This document shows, piece by piece, positions 24,332 through 31,900 of a DNA stretch of 64,000 nt (its first letter is position 1; each line of letters begins with the position of its first letter). The DNA is from Methylobacterium sp. PvR107 (lineage in GTDB: Bacteria; Pseudomonadota; Alphaproteobacteria; Rhizobiales; Beijerinckiaceae). Both the position numbers and the translations under genes were made by a program. The stretch covers positions 2,432,001 through 2,496,000 of the forward strand of contig NZ_JAFIBW010000001.1 in the NCBI RefSeq assembly GCF_017833295.1, in the 5' to 3' direction. Under the pieces are notes generated by a model. It did not search any database. It was given only the letters and a program-made list of their open reading frames with translations, and was not told where the DNA came from.

Positions 24332-26305
24332 GTGATCGAGGATCCCGTCACCGCCCAGCGCCTGCGTCAGGGGCTGCCGGTCTTCGTGGCACTGGCCTCG
24401 ATCCTCCTCGTCGTGGCGACGATGGCGGCGCTGTCTCTCGGGCGCGAGATCCTCGTGCCGGTGACGCTGGCGATCCTCCTGAGCTTCGTCCTAGTGCCGG
24501 CGGTCCGGATGCTGAGGCGGCTCCACGTCCCTCGGGCCGCCGCAGTGCTTCTCGTGGTGGTGATCGTGTTCGGGGGCCTGTTCGGGATCGGCAGCCTCAT
24601 CGCCAGCGAGGCGTCCCAGCTCGCCTCCGACCTGCCGCGCTACACGCAGGTGATGCGCACCAAGATCAAGGATCTGCGCGGGGCGACTGCCGGAACCGGG
24701 ACCCTGTCGCGAATCGTCGACATGGTCCAGGATCTGAGCGCGACCCTGCAGCCGCCGCCGGCCGCCGAACTCCGCGGCGAGCCCGGCACGCGCACGCATC
24801 CCCTCGCGGTGGAGATCACGCCCGCCCGCGCCAGCGTCGTTGAAACCCTCCAGACCTTCGCGGGACCCCTCGTCCATCCGCTGGCCACGACCGGCCTGAT
24901 CCTGATCTTCACGATCTTCATCTTGCTCCAGCGCGAGGATCTGCGGAACCGCGCGATCAAGCTCGCCGGCGGCTCGGGCGACCTGCGCCGCACGACGGCC
25001 GCGATCGACGATGCCACGAGCCGGCTCAGCCGGTTCTTCCTGGCCCAGCTCGCGCTCAACATCGCCTTCGGCGTGGTGATCGGCTTCGGCCTCTGGATCA
25101 TCGGCGTGCCGAGTCCGACGCTGTTCGGCGTGCTGGCGGCGATCCTGCGCTTCGTGCCCTATATCGGCGCCGCGATCAGCGCGCTGCTGCCGCTGATCCT
25201 GGCCGCCGCGGTCGATCCCGGCTGGACCATGGTGATCGCCACGGCCGCCCTGTTCCTCGTGGTCGAACCCATCTGCGGCCACGTGATCGAACCGCTGCTG
25301 TACGGCCATTCGACGGGCCTATCGCCGGTCGCCGTCATCCTGGCGGCGACGATCTGGACGTTCCTGTGGGGTCCGATCGGCCTCGTGCTCGCCACGCCGC
25401 TGACGGTCTGCCTCGTGGTGCTCGGGCGGCACGTGGAGCGGCTCTGGTATCTCGACGTGTTGCTGGGCGACCAGCCGGCCCTGTCGCCACCCGAGATCTT
25501 CTACCAGCGCATGCTGGCAGGCGATCCGATCGAGGCGATCGACCAGGGCTGGCAGTTCCTCAAGGAACGCGCCCTCGTCACCTATTACGACGAGGTCGCC
25601 TTCGCGGGTCTGCTGCTCGCCCAGGAGGATCTCTCGCGCGGAACGCTCGATCGCGAACGGCAGGAGGAGGTCGGCGCGGCGATCCGCACGGTGGTCGACC
25701 GCCTCGGGACGGCCCCGGTCGCGCGGCGGAGCCGGCGGGGCTCCGCGCGGGGACCGGACATCGAGACCGCGGCTGCGCTGGCCGCCGTCGGGCCCGACCG
25801 ACAGGTGGCGGGCATCGTCCTTGCCCGGGAGGATCTTGCACCGAACTGGCGGAGCGAGACGCCGGTCCTGTGCGTGTCGAGCCGCGGCCCGTTCGATGAG
25901 GCGGCGACGCTGATGCTGAGCCAGATCCTCGCCCGGCACGGCTTGGCCTCGCAGATCCTGTCGATGGCCGCCATCCGCGCCGGCGAGCGGCCCGAGAACC
26001 CGGAGAGCTTGGCGCTGATCTGCTTCTCGTACCTGGAGCCGGTGAGCCTGTCGCAGATCCGCTTCACGGTCCGGCAGGCCCGTGCCGCGGTGCCGGGGGT
26101 CAAAATCCTCGTGGGCTTCTGGCGCGAGCGCGATCCGGCGACCCTGGATCGGCTGCGCCGCGCGACCTCCGCGGACCTCTTGGTGACGTCGCTCAACGAG
26201 GCGCTCTCGGCGGTCCTGGATGCCTGCCACGAGCCAGTTCCCGCGCAGGTCGCCCCGGCGCCGGCTCCACCCCTGCCCGCGCCTTCCCGGACGGCAGCGG
26301 CATGA
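24332..26305 (+). CDS. AI-2E family transporter with long cytosolic C-terminal domain
   Basis: A 657-residue membrane protein; the first about 360 residues are the AI-2E transporter (UPF0118) fold with about eight membrane segments, including LPVFVALASILLVVATMAAL, LILIFTIFILLQREDLRNRA and AILRFVPYIGAAISALLPLI, the last being a family signature. GTG start at 24332 with GGAG eight bases upstream. Residues about 365-657 are an unusual soluble extension: an all-helical part (PEIFYQRMLAGDPIEAIDQG) and an alpha/beta part (from TPVLCVSSRGPFDEAATLML to VKILVGFWRERDPATLDRLR) resembling a cobalamin-binding or flavodoxin-like Rossmann fold. Despite the name, many family members do not carry AI-2 but ions or other solutes. 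The preceding gene encodes a lone receiver. Confidence 0.82.
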   Translation: MIEDPVTAQRLRQGLPVFVALASILLVVATMAALSLGREILVPVTLAILLSFVLVPAVRMLRRLHVPRAAAVLLVVVIVFGGLFGIGSLIASEASQLASDLPRYTQVMRTKIKDLRGATAGTGTLSRIVDMVQDLSATLQPPPAAELRGEPGTRTHPLAVEITPARASVVETLQTFAGPLVHPLATTGLILIFTIFILLQREDLRNRAIKLAGGSGDLRRTTAAIDDATSRLSRFFLAQLALNIAFGVVIGFGLWIIGVPSPTLFGVLAAILRFVPYIGAAISALLPLILAAAVDPGWTMVIATAALFLVVEPICGHVIEPLLYGHSTGLSPVAVILAATIWTFLWGPIGLVLATPLTVCLVVLGRHVERLWYLDVLLGDQPALSPPEIFYQRMLAGDPIEAIDQGWQFLKERALVTYYDEVAFAGLLLAQEDLSRGTLDRERQEEVGAAIRTVVDRLGTAPVARRSRRGSARGPDIETAAALAAVGPDRQVAGIVLAREDLAPNWRSETPVLCVSSRGPFDEAATLMLSQILARHGLASQILSMAAIRAGERPENPESLALICFSYLEPVSLSQIRFTVRQARAAVPGVKILVGFWRERDPATLDRLRRATSADLLVTSLNEALSAVLDACHEPVPAQVAPAPAPPLPAPSRTAAA

Positions 26306-26457
26306 GAGGCCGGACCTCTTCCGCCTCGACAGTCGCGATGCGGCCGACGAGGCCGTGCGGTCGACATCGCGTTCGAGACCACTACAGTCGCGCGCGCCAA
26401 GCGGCAGCGGCCCGACGCGGCCCGCTTCTAAGGCCCGGGGAATGAAGACCGCCTTAC

Positions 26458-28074
26458 ATGTCTGAGACTCCAGAGACCCCGCCGGTCGGGCCAAGTCCGC
26501 CGGTCAGGGACGGCGCGCCGAGCGACATCACCGACCGCAAGAGCGACATCTTCTTCGCCGCGGTCGAGACAACGCGGATGCCGATGATCGTCACCGATCC
26601 GCGCCAGCCGGACAACCCGATCATCTTCGCCAATCGCGCCTTCCTGGCGATGACGGGCTACACGCCCGAGGAGCTGATCGGGCGCAATTGCCGGTTCCTG
26701 CAGGGGCCTGAGACCGACCGTGAGAGCATCGCGCAGGTCCGCGCGGCGATCGCCGACAAGCGTGAGTTCGCCACCGAGATCCTGAACTACTGCAAGAACG
26801 GCTCGACGTTCTGGAACGCCTTGTTCGTCTCCCCTGTCTACAATGCCGACGGCGAGCTGGTTTACTATTTCGGCTCGCAGCTCGACGTCTCGCGCCGGCG
26901 GGATGCCGAGGATGCGCTGGGTCAAGCCCAGAAGATGGAGGCGCTCGGCCAGCTGACCGGCGGAATCGCGCACGATTTCAACAACCTGCTGCAGGTGATC
27001 GTCGGCTACGTCGACATCCTGGCAGCCGGCCTGGAAAAGCCGGACGCCGACCGCGCCCGCCTGGGACGCGCCACCGAAAATATCCGGCAAGCCGCCGATC
27101 GCGCGACGACGCTGACGCAGCAATTGCTGGCCTTCGCCCGCAAGCAGCGGCTGGATGGACGTGCGGTCAATCTCAACACGCTGGTCGAGGGCATGGGCGA
27201 GATGGTCACCCGCTCGGTCGGCGAGGCGGTGAAGATCGAGCTCGATCTCGCGAAGGACCTCTGGAACTGCCGCGTCGACCCGACCCAGGCCGAGGTCGCG
27301 ATCCTCAATGTGCTGATCAACGCCCGCGACGCGATGCCGGACGGCGGCACCGTGCGGATCACCACCGAGAACAGCGAGGTTGCCTCGGGCGGCGAGATCG
27401 GCCCGCTGCGCGACGGCCGCTACGTCAGCATCGCGATCCGGGATTCCGGCACCGGCATCCCGCCCGCCGTGCTCGCGCGGGTGATGGACCCGTTCTTCAC
27501 CACGAAGGAAGAGGGCAAGGGGACCGGCCTCGGGCTGTCGATGGTCTATGGCTTCGCCAAGCAGTCGGGCGGAGCCGCGCAGATCGAGTCGACTCCCGGC
27601 GAAGGCACGACCGTGCGGCTGTCGTTCCCGGCGACGGACGGCGACGTGAATGCGCCCGCCAAGGTCTCGCTCCGGGCCGTGGACCGGCAAGGCACCGAGA
27701 CGATCCTGATCGTCGACGACCGCGAGGACGTGGCCGAACTCGCCCGGACTATCCTGCGGGATTTCGGCTACACGACCCTGACGGCCAGCAATGCCCGCGA
27801 GGCGCTGGAGATCCTGGATTCCAGCGGGCGGGTCGACCTCCTGTTCACCGACCTGATCATGCCGGGGGGAATGAACGGGGTGCTCCTCGCCCGGGAAGCC
27901 CGCCGCCGCCAGCCGCGGCTCAAGGTCCTGCTCGCCACCGGCTACGCCGAGGCGAGCCTGGAGCGAACCGATATTGGCGGCTCGGAGTTTGATCTCCTCA
28001 ACAAGCCGTATCGGCGCACAGAGCTGGTTCGCCGGGTGCGAGCCATTCTCGACGGTCCGACCGGGGTGGGCTGA
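26458..28074 (+). CDS. LOV-domain hybrid histidine kinase (putative blue-light sensor)
   Basis: A 538-residue soluble sensor. Residues about 30-145 form a PAS domain of the LOV class with the complete flavin motif [10 protein letters not shown]78 is the cysteine that forms the photoadduct with FMN. A short linker leads to the kinase, with phospho-acceptor H172 in [16 protein letters not shown], an ATPase domain ([38 protein letters not shown]) and a C-terminal receiver with D465 in [11 protein letters not shown]. No membrane segment is seen. LOV-kinases with this architecture are known in plant-associated Alphaproteobacteria and influence stress and attachment behaviour. A lone receiver lies upstream and a small basic stress-type protein gene 18 bases downstream. 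Confidence 0.9.
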   Translation: MSETPETPPVGPSPPVRDGAPSDITDRKSDIFFAAVETTRMPMIVTDPRQPDNPIIFANRAFLAMTGYTPEELIGRNCRFLQGPETDRESIAQVRAAIADKREFATEILNYCKNGSTFWNALFVSPVYNADGELVYYFGSQLDVSRRRDAEDALGQAQKMEALGQLTGGIAHDFNNLLQVIVGYVDILAAGLEKPDADRARLGRATENIRQAADRATTLTQQLLAFARKQRLDGRAVNLNTLVEGMGEMVTRSVGEAVKIELDLAKDLWNCRVDPTQAEVAILNVLINARDAMPDGGTVRITTENSEVASGGEIGPLRDGRYVSIAIRDSGTGIPPAVLARVMDPFFTTKEEGKGTGLGLSMVYGFAKQSGGAAQIESTPGEGTTVRLSFPATDGDVNAPAKVSLRAVDRQGTETILIVDDREDVAELARTILRDFGYTTLTASNAREALEILDSSGRVDLLFTDLIMPGGMNGVLLAREARRRQPRLKVLLATGYAEASLERTDIGGSEFDLLNKPYRRTELVRRVRAILDGPTGVG

Positions 28075-28092
28075 TCGCACAGGAGACGGGTG

Positions 28093-28407
28093 ATGTCTCA
28101 GGGTGACAAGTCGAAATACACCGACAAGCAGAAGCGCAAGGCCGAGCACATCGCGGATTCCTACGAGGCCCGCGGCGTTCCGGAAAAGGAAGCCGAAGCC
28201 CGCGCCTGGGCCACCGTCAACAAGGATGACGGCGGAGGCAAGATGCCCGGCGGCTCGGGCCGGGGAAAGTCCACCGGCCATGCGGCCGCCCACAAGGGTG
28301 GCACAACCGGCGGCAAGGCCTCTGCCGGACGGACAGCCGCCGAGCGCTCCGCCTCCGCCAGGAAGGGCGCGGCGACCCGGAAGGCCAACGCTGCGGCGCG
28401 GGGCTGA
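28093..28407 (+). CDS. Small basic protein, often annotated as plasmid stabilization protein
   Basis: A 104-residue, very hydrophilic protein: first half YTDKQKRKAEHIADSYEARG followed by GVPEKEAEARAWATVNKDDG, a conserved module found in many bacteria; second half rich in Gly, Lys, Ala and Arg (GKSTGHAAAHKGGTTGG and SARKGAATRKA), likely disordered and nucleic-acid binding. AGGAGACGGGTG just before supports ATG at 28093 (an in-frame GTG lies 3 bases upstream). The common name plasmid stabilization protein has little experimental basis. It follows the LOV kinase by 18 bases and may be co-transcribed. No toxin-antitoxin partner is adjacent. Confidence 0.75.
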   Translation: MSQGDKSKYTDKQKRKAEHIADSYEARGVPEKEAEARAWATVNKDDGGGKMPGGSGRGKSTGHAAAHKGGTTGGKASAGRTAAERSASARKGAATRKANAAARG

Positions 28408-28732
28408 CCGATCAAGTCCGCGCCGGACGGATTTCGGTCGCTCTTGGTGTCGGGGCGGGTGAATGCGAGACGGCCTGCTCGCGAACGCGGTACGGCGCCC
28501 GTGAGCGGGCCTCGAAGGAGGGGTGCAGGGACCCCGGAGCCATCTGGAAGGCATCTCCGAGGCCCGCGCTGCGCTCCGGCATCCCAGGATGAGGGAATGG
28601 GTGGGAAAGCCCACCTCCGGGCCCCCTGACGCGTGCCGTGTCCTGCGATCCGCGGCCGCAGACTTGGCTCTGAGGGCTTGTCGTCACGTGCTCTCTTGCG
28701 CGGAGCCGGCATACCCATCGGCGGAGAGCGCT
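28408..28732. other. Intergenic region without recognised gene
   Basis: About 325 bases between two convergent genes. I see no coding frame of quality. The middle part (about 28515-28625) includes GCTGCGCTCCGGCATCCC and GGATGAGG and may be a worn copy of the palindromic repeats found elsewhere in the window. No clear terminator with a T run was recognised. Confidence 0.4.
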
Positions 28733-30733
28733 CTAACGCTGGGCCGTGTCGCCTTCCGGTAGGCCGGCCCGGCGCAGCCCCTGGACGAGGTAGGCATACT
28801 CCTCAAGGAATCGGGGGTTCTCGGACCATCCCGCGGTGGCCCACTTTTGCACCGTATAGCCAGGCATGAGTTTCAAGAGTTTCTCAACCGCATCATGGGC
28901 TTCGGCGTCCTTGCCGGTCCAAGCATAAGCGGCGGCGATATCAACGTAAGCGATCCAATATGGGCCCCGGGCAAGGGATTTCGAACACCACGATATTGCT
29001 TCGCTCCAGTGCTGCAAATGAGAATGGGCGTGACATATATTATAATACCAAACATTCAATAAACCGTCCCGTGGACTGATCCGAATCGCTTTATCGATGT
29101 AATCGAATGCGCGCGCGGCGTGACCCATCAAGATCTGAGTGTTCCCGGACTTCGTGTAAGATTCCGGGAAATTTGGATCATTCTTGATGGCTTCGCCATA
29201 CATCGCCATGGCTAAGTTGAAATCGCGGTTGGAGGCGTAGACATCGCCCTTGACGAAATAAGCGATCGACGAGTTGGGTGAAATCGCGATGACCCGATCT
29301 GCCAGATCCTCTGCTCGCTTGATGTCGGCTGGGCGATCGGTGCTCCAGCGATTTGTAACAAGCTGAATTGTCCCGCGCGCAAGACCCTGTAGAGCTCGCA
29401 GGTTATCCGGTTCCAGAGCCAAAGATTTCTTGAAGAACTCGATCGCGGAACGCGTGCTCTCGGCGTTCCTCGGCTTGTTGAGATGAGCCCAACCGAGCAT
29501 CGCCAGATCGGCCGCACCAGGGTTGTCGGGATGTTCCAGCCGAATGCGCGCGGTTTCAGCTTCGGTCAGTTGCACATCGAGCGAGCGGGCAAGGCGTGCG
29601 ACGAACTGGGCTTGCAACTCGCCGAGCTGGCTGCGTTCGCCCTCAAATCGGTCTGCCCAGAGATGGGCGCCTGTCTCCGTCGAGATCAGCTGTGCATTGA
29701 GAACGATCTGCTCGCCGGTGCGGCGGACGCTTCCTTCCAGGGCATAGCGCACCCCCAGGTCGCGCCCCAGTTGTTTCACGTCGATAGCCTTACCCTTGTA
29801 AGTGAAGGCGGTGTTTCGGGCGATCACAAAGCTGCCCGCGAGGCGTGAAACGTCGGTTGTCAGGTCTTCGGTCATGCCATCAGCGAAGAATTCCTGCTCA
29901 GGATCAGGGCTTAAATTTGCGAATGGCAGGACGACGAGCGAGAGCGGCGGCAGCGGCTTCGCGGGCAATCCGGCTTGAACCGCCAAGGTGCGATCAGCCG
30001 TGGGGGCACGCGAAGTTGCGAGCCACCATCCGAGACCAGTCCCGGCCATACCGAGCGCCAGCAGGCCGGCGGTGACCGCGCGCCAAGGCCGCTGCCGGCC
30101 TGCCGCTGCAACGACGGGCTCATCCGCGTGAGCTGCGCTGACCTCTTCGGGCAATCCGGGGCTGCCCGCTATGGCGGCGGACGAGAGAGCAAAGACACCG
30201 ATCGGCCGCGCGATGTTCTTCAGCTCCAGCTTGCCACGGTCCTCGAAGACATAAGGAAGCCTGTCGCGCACCTGATCATAGACGGAGCGCGAAACGCACA
30301 GCCCGCCCGGTTCGGCCAAGGGCTCAAGGCGTGCCGCCACGTTGACGCCGTCGCCGTAGAGGTCACCGTCCGGATCGGCCATCACATCCCCGACGTTGAT
30401 GCCGAAGCGCAGGCGGAATTGGTTTTCGGGCGGCACGTTCGGCTCACGGCCAGGCATCGCCTGCTGGATCCGGACGGCACAGGCAACGGCCCGCACGGGG
30501 CTGGGGAACTCGACGAGCAGGCCATCGCCCATTGTCTTGACGATCCGGCCCCGGGCGACGGCAATCTGAGGATTGATCAGCTCCCGGCGGAGCGCTTTCA
30601 GACGGCGCAGCGTGCCGGCTTCGTCCGCACCCATCATGCGGCTGTAACCGACGATGTCGGCGACCAGGATGGCAGCGAGGCGGCGCTCGGCCTGCGGATG
30701 ATCCGTGACCGCCCTCGGCGCGTCCGCTGACAC
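28733..30733 (-). CDS. Class III adenylate/guanylate cyclase with TPR-like C terminus
   Basis: A 666-residue protein. Residues about 15-185 are a class III nucleotide cyclase domain with both metal-binding aspartates (D26 in ILVADIVGYSRMMG, D70 in KTMGDGLLVEF) and the GINVGDVMADPDGDLYGDGV block. One membrane segment follows (VTAGLLALGMAGTGLGWWLA), then a FlgO/TolB-amino-terminal-like domain (LPFANLSPDPEQEFFADGMT, then YALEGSVRRTGEQIVLNAQL) and TPR-type helical repeats to the end. This architecture is frequent in rhizobia and Methylobacterium, usually annotated adenylate cyclase. Base composition is visibly richer in A+T between about 28,970 and 29,900 than in the neighbours. A palindrome lies 71 bases upstream of the start. 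Confidence 0.88.
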   Translation of the reverse strand: MSADAPRAVTDHPQAERRLAAILVADIVGYSRMMGADEAGTLRRLKALRRELINPQIAVARGRIVKTMGDGLLVEFPSPVRAVACAVRIQQAMPGREPNVPPENQFRLRFGINVGDVMADPDGDLYGDGVNVAARLEPLAEPGGLCVSRSVYDQVRDRLPYVFEDRGKLELKNIARPIGVFALSSAAIAGSPGLPEEVSAAHADEPVVAAAGRQRPWRAVTAGLLALGMAGTGLGWWLATSRAPTADRTLAVQAGLPAKPLPPLSLVVLPFANLSPDPEQEFFADGMTEDLTTDVSRLAGSFVIARNTAFTYKGKAIDVKQLGRDLGVRYALEGSVRRTGEQIVLNAQLISTETGAHLWADRFEGERSQLGELQAQFVARLARSLDVQLTEAETARIRLEHPDNPGAADLAMLGWAHLNKPRNAESTRSAIEFFKKSLALEPDNLRALQGLARGTIQLVTNRWSTDRPADIKRAEDLADRVIAISPNSSIAYFVKGDVYASNRDFNLAMAMYGEAIKNDPNFPESYTKSGNTQILMGHAARAFDYIDKAIRISPRDGLLNVWYYNICHAHSHLQHWSEAISWCSKSLARGPYWIAYVDIAAAYAWTGKDAEAHDAVEKLLKLMPGYTVQKWATAGWSENPRFLEEYAYLVQGLRRAGLPEGDTAQR

Positions 30734-30803
30734 TGCGCTCCTCCTGGTATTGTTTTCCTTCGTACCATACGGCGGTCTCGCCGCCGAGATGCCTCGCGAA
30801 ATC

Positions 30804-30820
30804 AGGTTTTCAGAAAACCT
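30804..30820. promoter_or_regulatory. 17-base perfect palindrome upstream of the cyclase gene
   Basis: AGGTTTTCAGAAAACCT: two 8-base arms that are exact reverse complements around a single central A. It lies 71 bases upstream of the cyclase start, within an A+T-richer part of the 255-base gap between panE and the cyclase gene, both transcribed leftward. There is no T run on either side, so a terminator is unlikely; an operator for a dimeric regulator is the better explanation. Confidence 0.5.
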
Positions 30821-30988
30821 CTTCCTGTCGAAAGGCGGCCCCGCGCGACGCCGGGGCAGGATCCGCCGCTTTTATCCCTGGCGGGATGTTCCGCCACTCA
30901 CTGATGGCCGCTTCTCGGAGACTCCGATGGTCTTCCTTGCGGCCGACCTGCATCGAAACACCAAGTGACCCAGTCCCCACCCCGCGGC

Positions 30989-31900
30989 TCAGACTCCGCC
31001 CCGCTGTTCGACCAGCTTGACCAGCGTGTGCAGCATCCGGTTGGCCGGCGTCGGGACGCCGAGCGCCGCACCTTTGCGCACCACGTAGCCGTTGAGGTGG
31101 TCGATCTCGCTGGGGCGGCCCCGGGCGAGATCCTGGGCGGTGGACGAGCGCTGGTCGGCCATCGTCCTGCTCAGCGCCATGACGCTGTCGAAGATGTCGG
31201 GCGGCACCGATACGCCTGCCGCCTCGGCAACGGCCACGCATTCCCGCACCACGTCGGTCATCGAGTCCACGACGCCTTCGCCCTGGACCAGCCGGCCATA
31301 GGGCAGCTGCGTCAGGGCCGAGAGGGCATTGTAGGCGCAGTTCATGATGAGCTTGCCCCAGAGCGCGTCGAGAGCGCGCGCCGAGACGGTTGTGGGGGCG
31401 CCGGCCGCCGTGAGGGCGGCGGCGATCCGCTCGCTCGTCTCGGATGCGCCCAGGATCAGATCGCCCCGGCCGTTGTGCCGCACACGACCGGGCCCGGCCA
31501 TCGCGGTGGCGACGTAGACCGCCACCGGCACGACCGGCCGTCCGAGAACCGCGGCGAGCCGCTCGGCGTTGTCGACACCGTTCTGGAGGCTGAGGATCGT
31601 GGCGGACCGGCCGAGATGCGGCGCGATCAGCGCGCCGGCTGCTTCGGTGTCGCCGGACTTGACGCAGACCAGCACGAGGTCGGCTCCCGCGACGCCGTTG
31701 CCGTCGGTCGTCGCCTGCACGGGCGCGAAGCCGGCTCCCGCCGCGCTCTCCAGAACCAGGCCGTCCGACCGCACCGCCGCGACCAGCGCGGGACGGCCGA
31801 TCAACGTGACCGCGTGTCCGGCCCTCGCCAGAAGGAACCCGTAATAGCACCCGACCGCGCCGGCTCCCACGACGGCGACGTTCAGGACGGCATCGCTCAT
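30989..31900 (-). CDS. panE: 2-dehydropantoate 2-reductase (ketopantoate reductase family)
   Basis: Reduces 2-dehydropantoate to pantoate with NADPH in the route to coenzyme A. The 303-residue product has the N-terminal nucleotide-binding motif VAVVGAGAVGCYYG, the VLVCVKSGDT block with the conserved Lys, LSLQNGVDN, and the catalytic block ALWGKLIMNCAYNALSAL. C-terminal block DLARGRPSEIDHLNG is also typical. Its ATG overlaps the stop of the upstream FAD/Fe-S dehydrogenase gene (four bases), so the two are one operon; that pairing suggests a role on another 2-oxo/2-hydroxy acid is possible. Paralogues of PanE acting on other oxo acids are common, so the symbol is given with reserve. Confidence 0.82.
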   Translation of the reverse strand: MSDAVLNVAVVGAGAVGCYYGFLLARAGHAVTLIGRPALVAAVRSDGLVLESAAGAGFAPVQATTDGNGVAGADLVLVCVKSGDTEAAGALIAPHLGRSATILSLQNGVDNAERLAAVLGRPVVPVAVYVATAMAGPGRVRHNGRGDLILGASETSERIAAALTAAGAPTTVSARALDALWGKLIMNCAYNALSALTQLPYGRLVQGEGVVDSMTDVVRECVAVAEAAGVSVPPDIFDSVMALSRTMADQRSSTAQDLARGRPSEIDHLNGYVVRKGAALGVPTPANRMLHTLVKLVEQRGGV

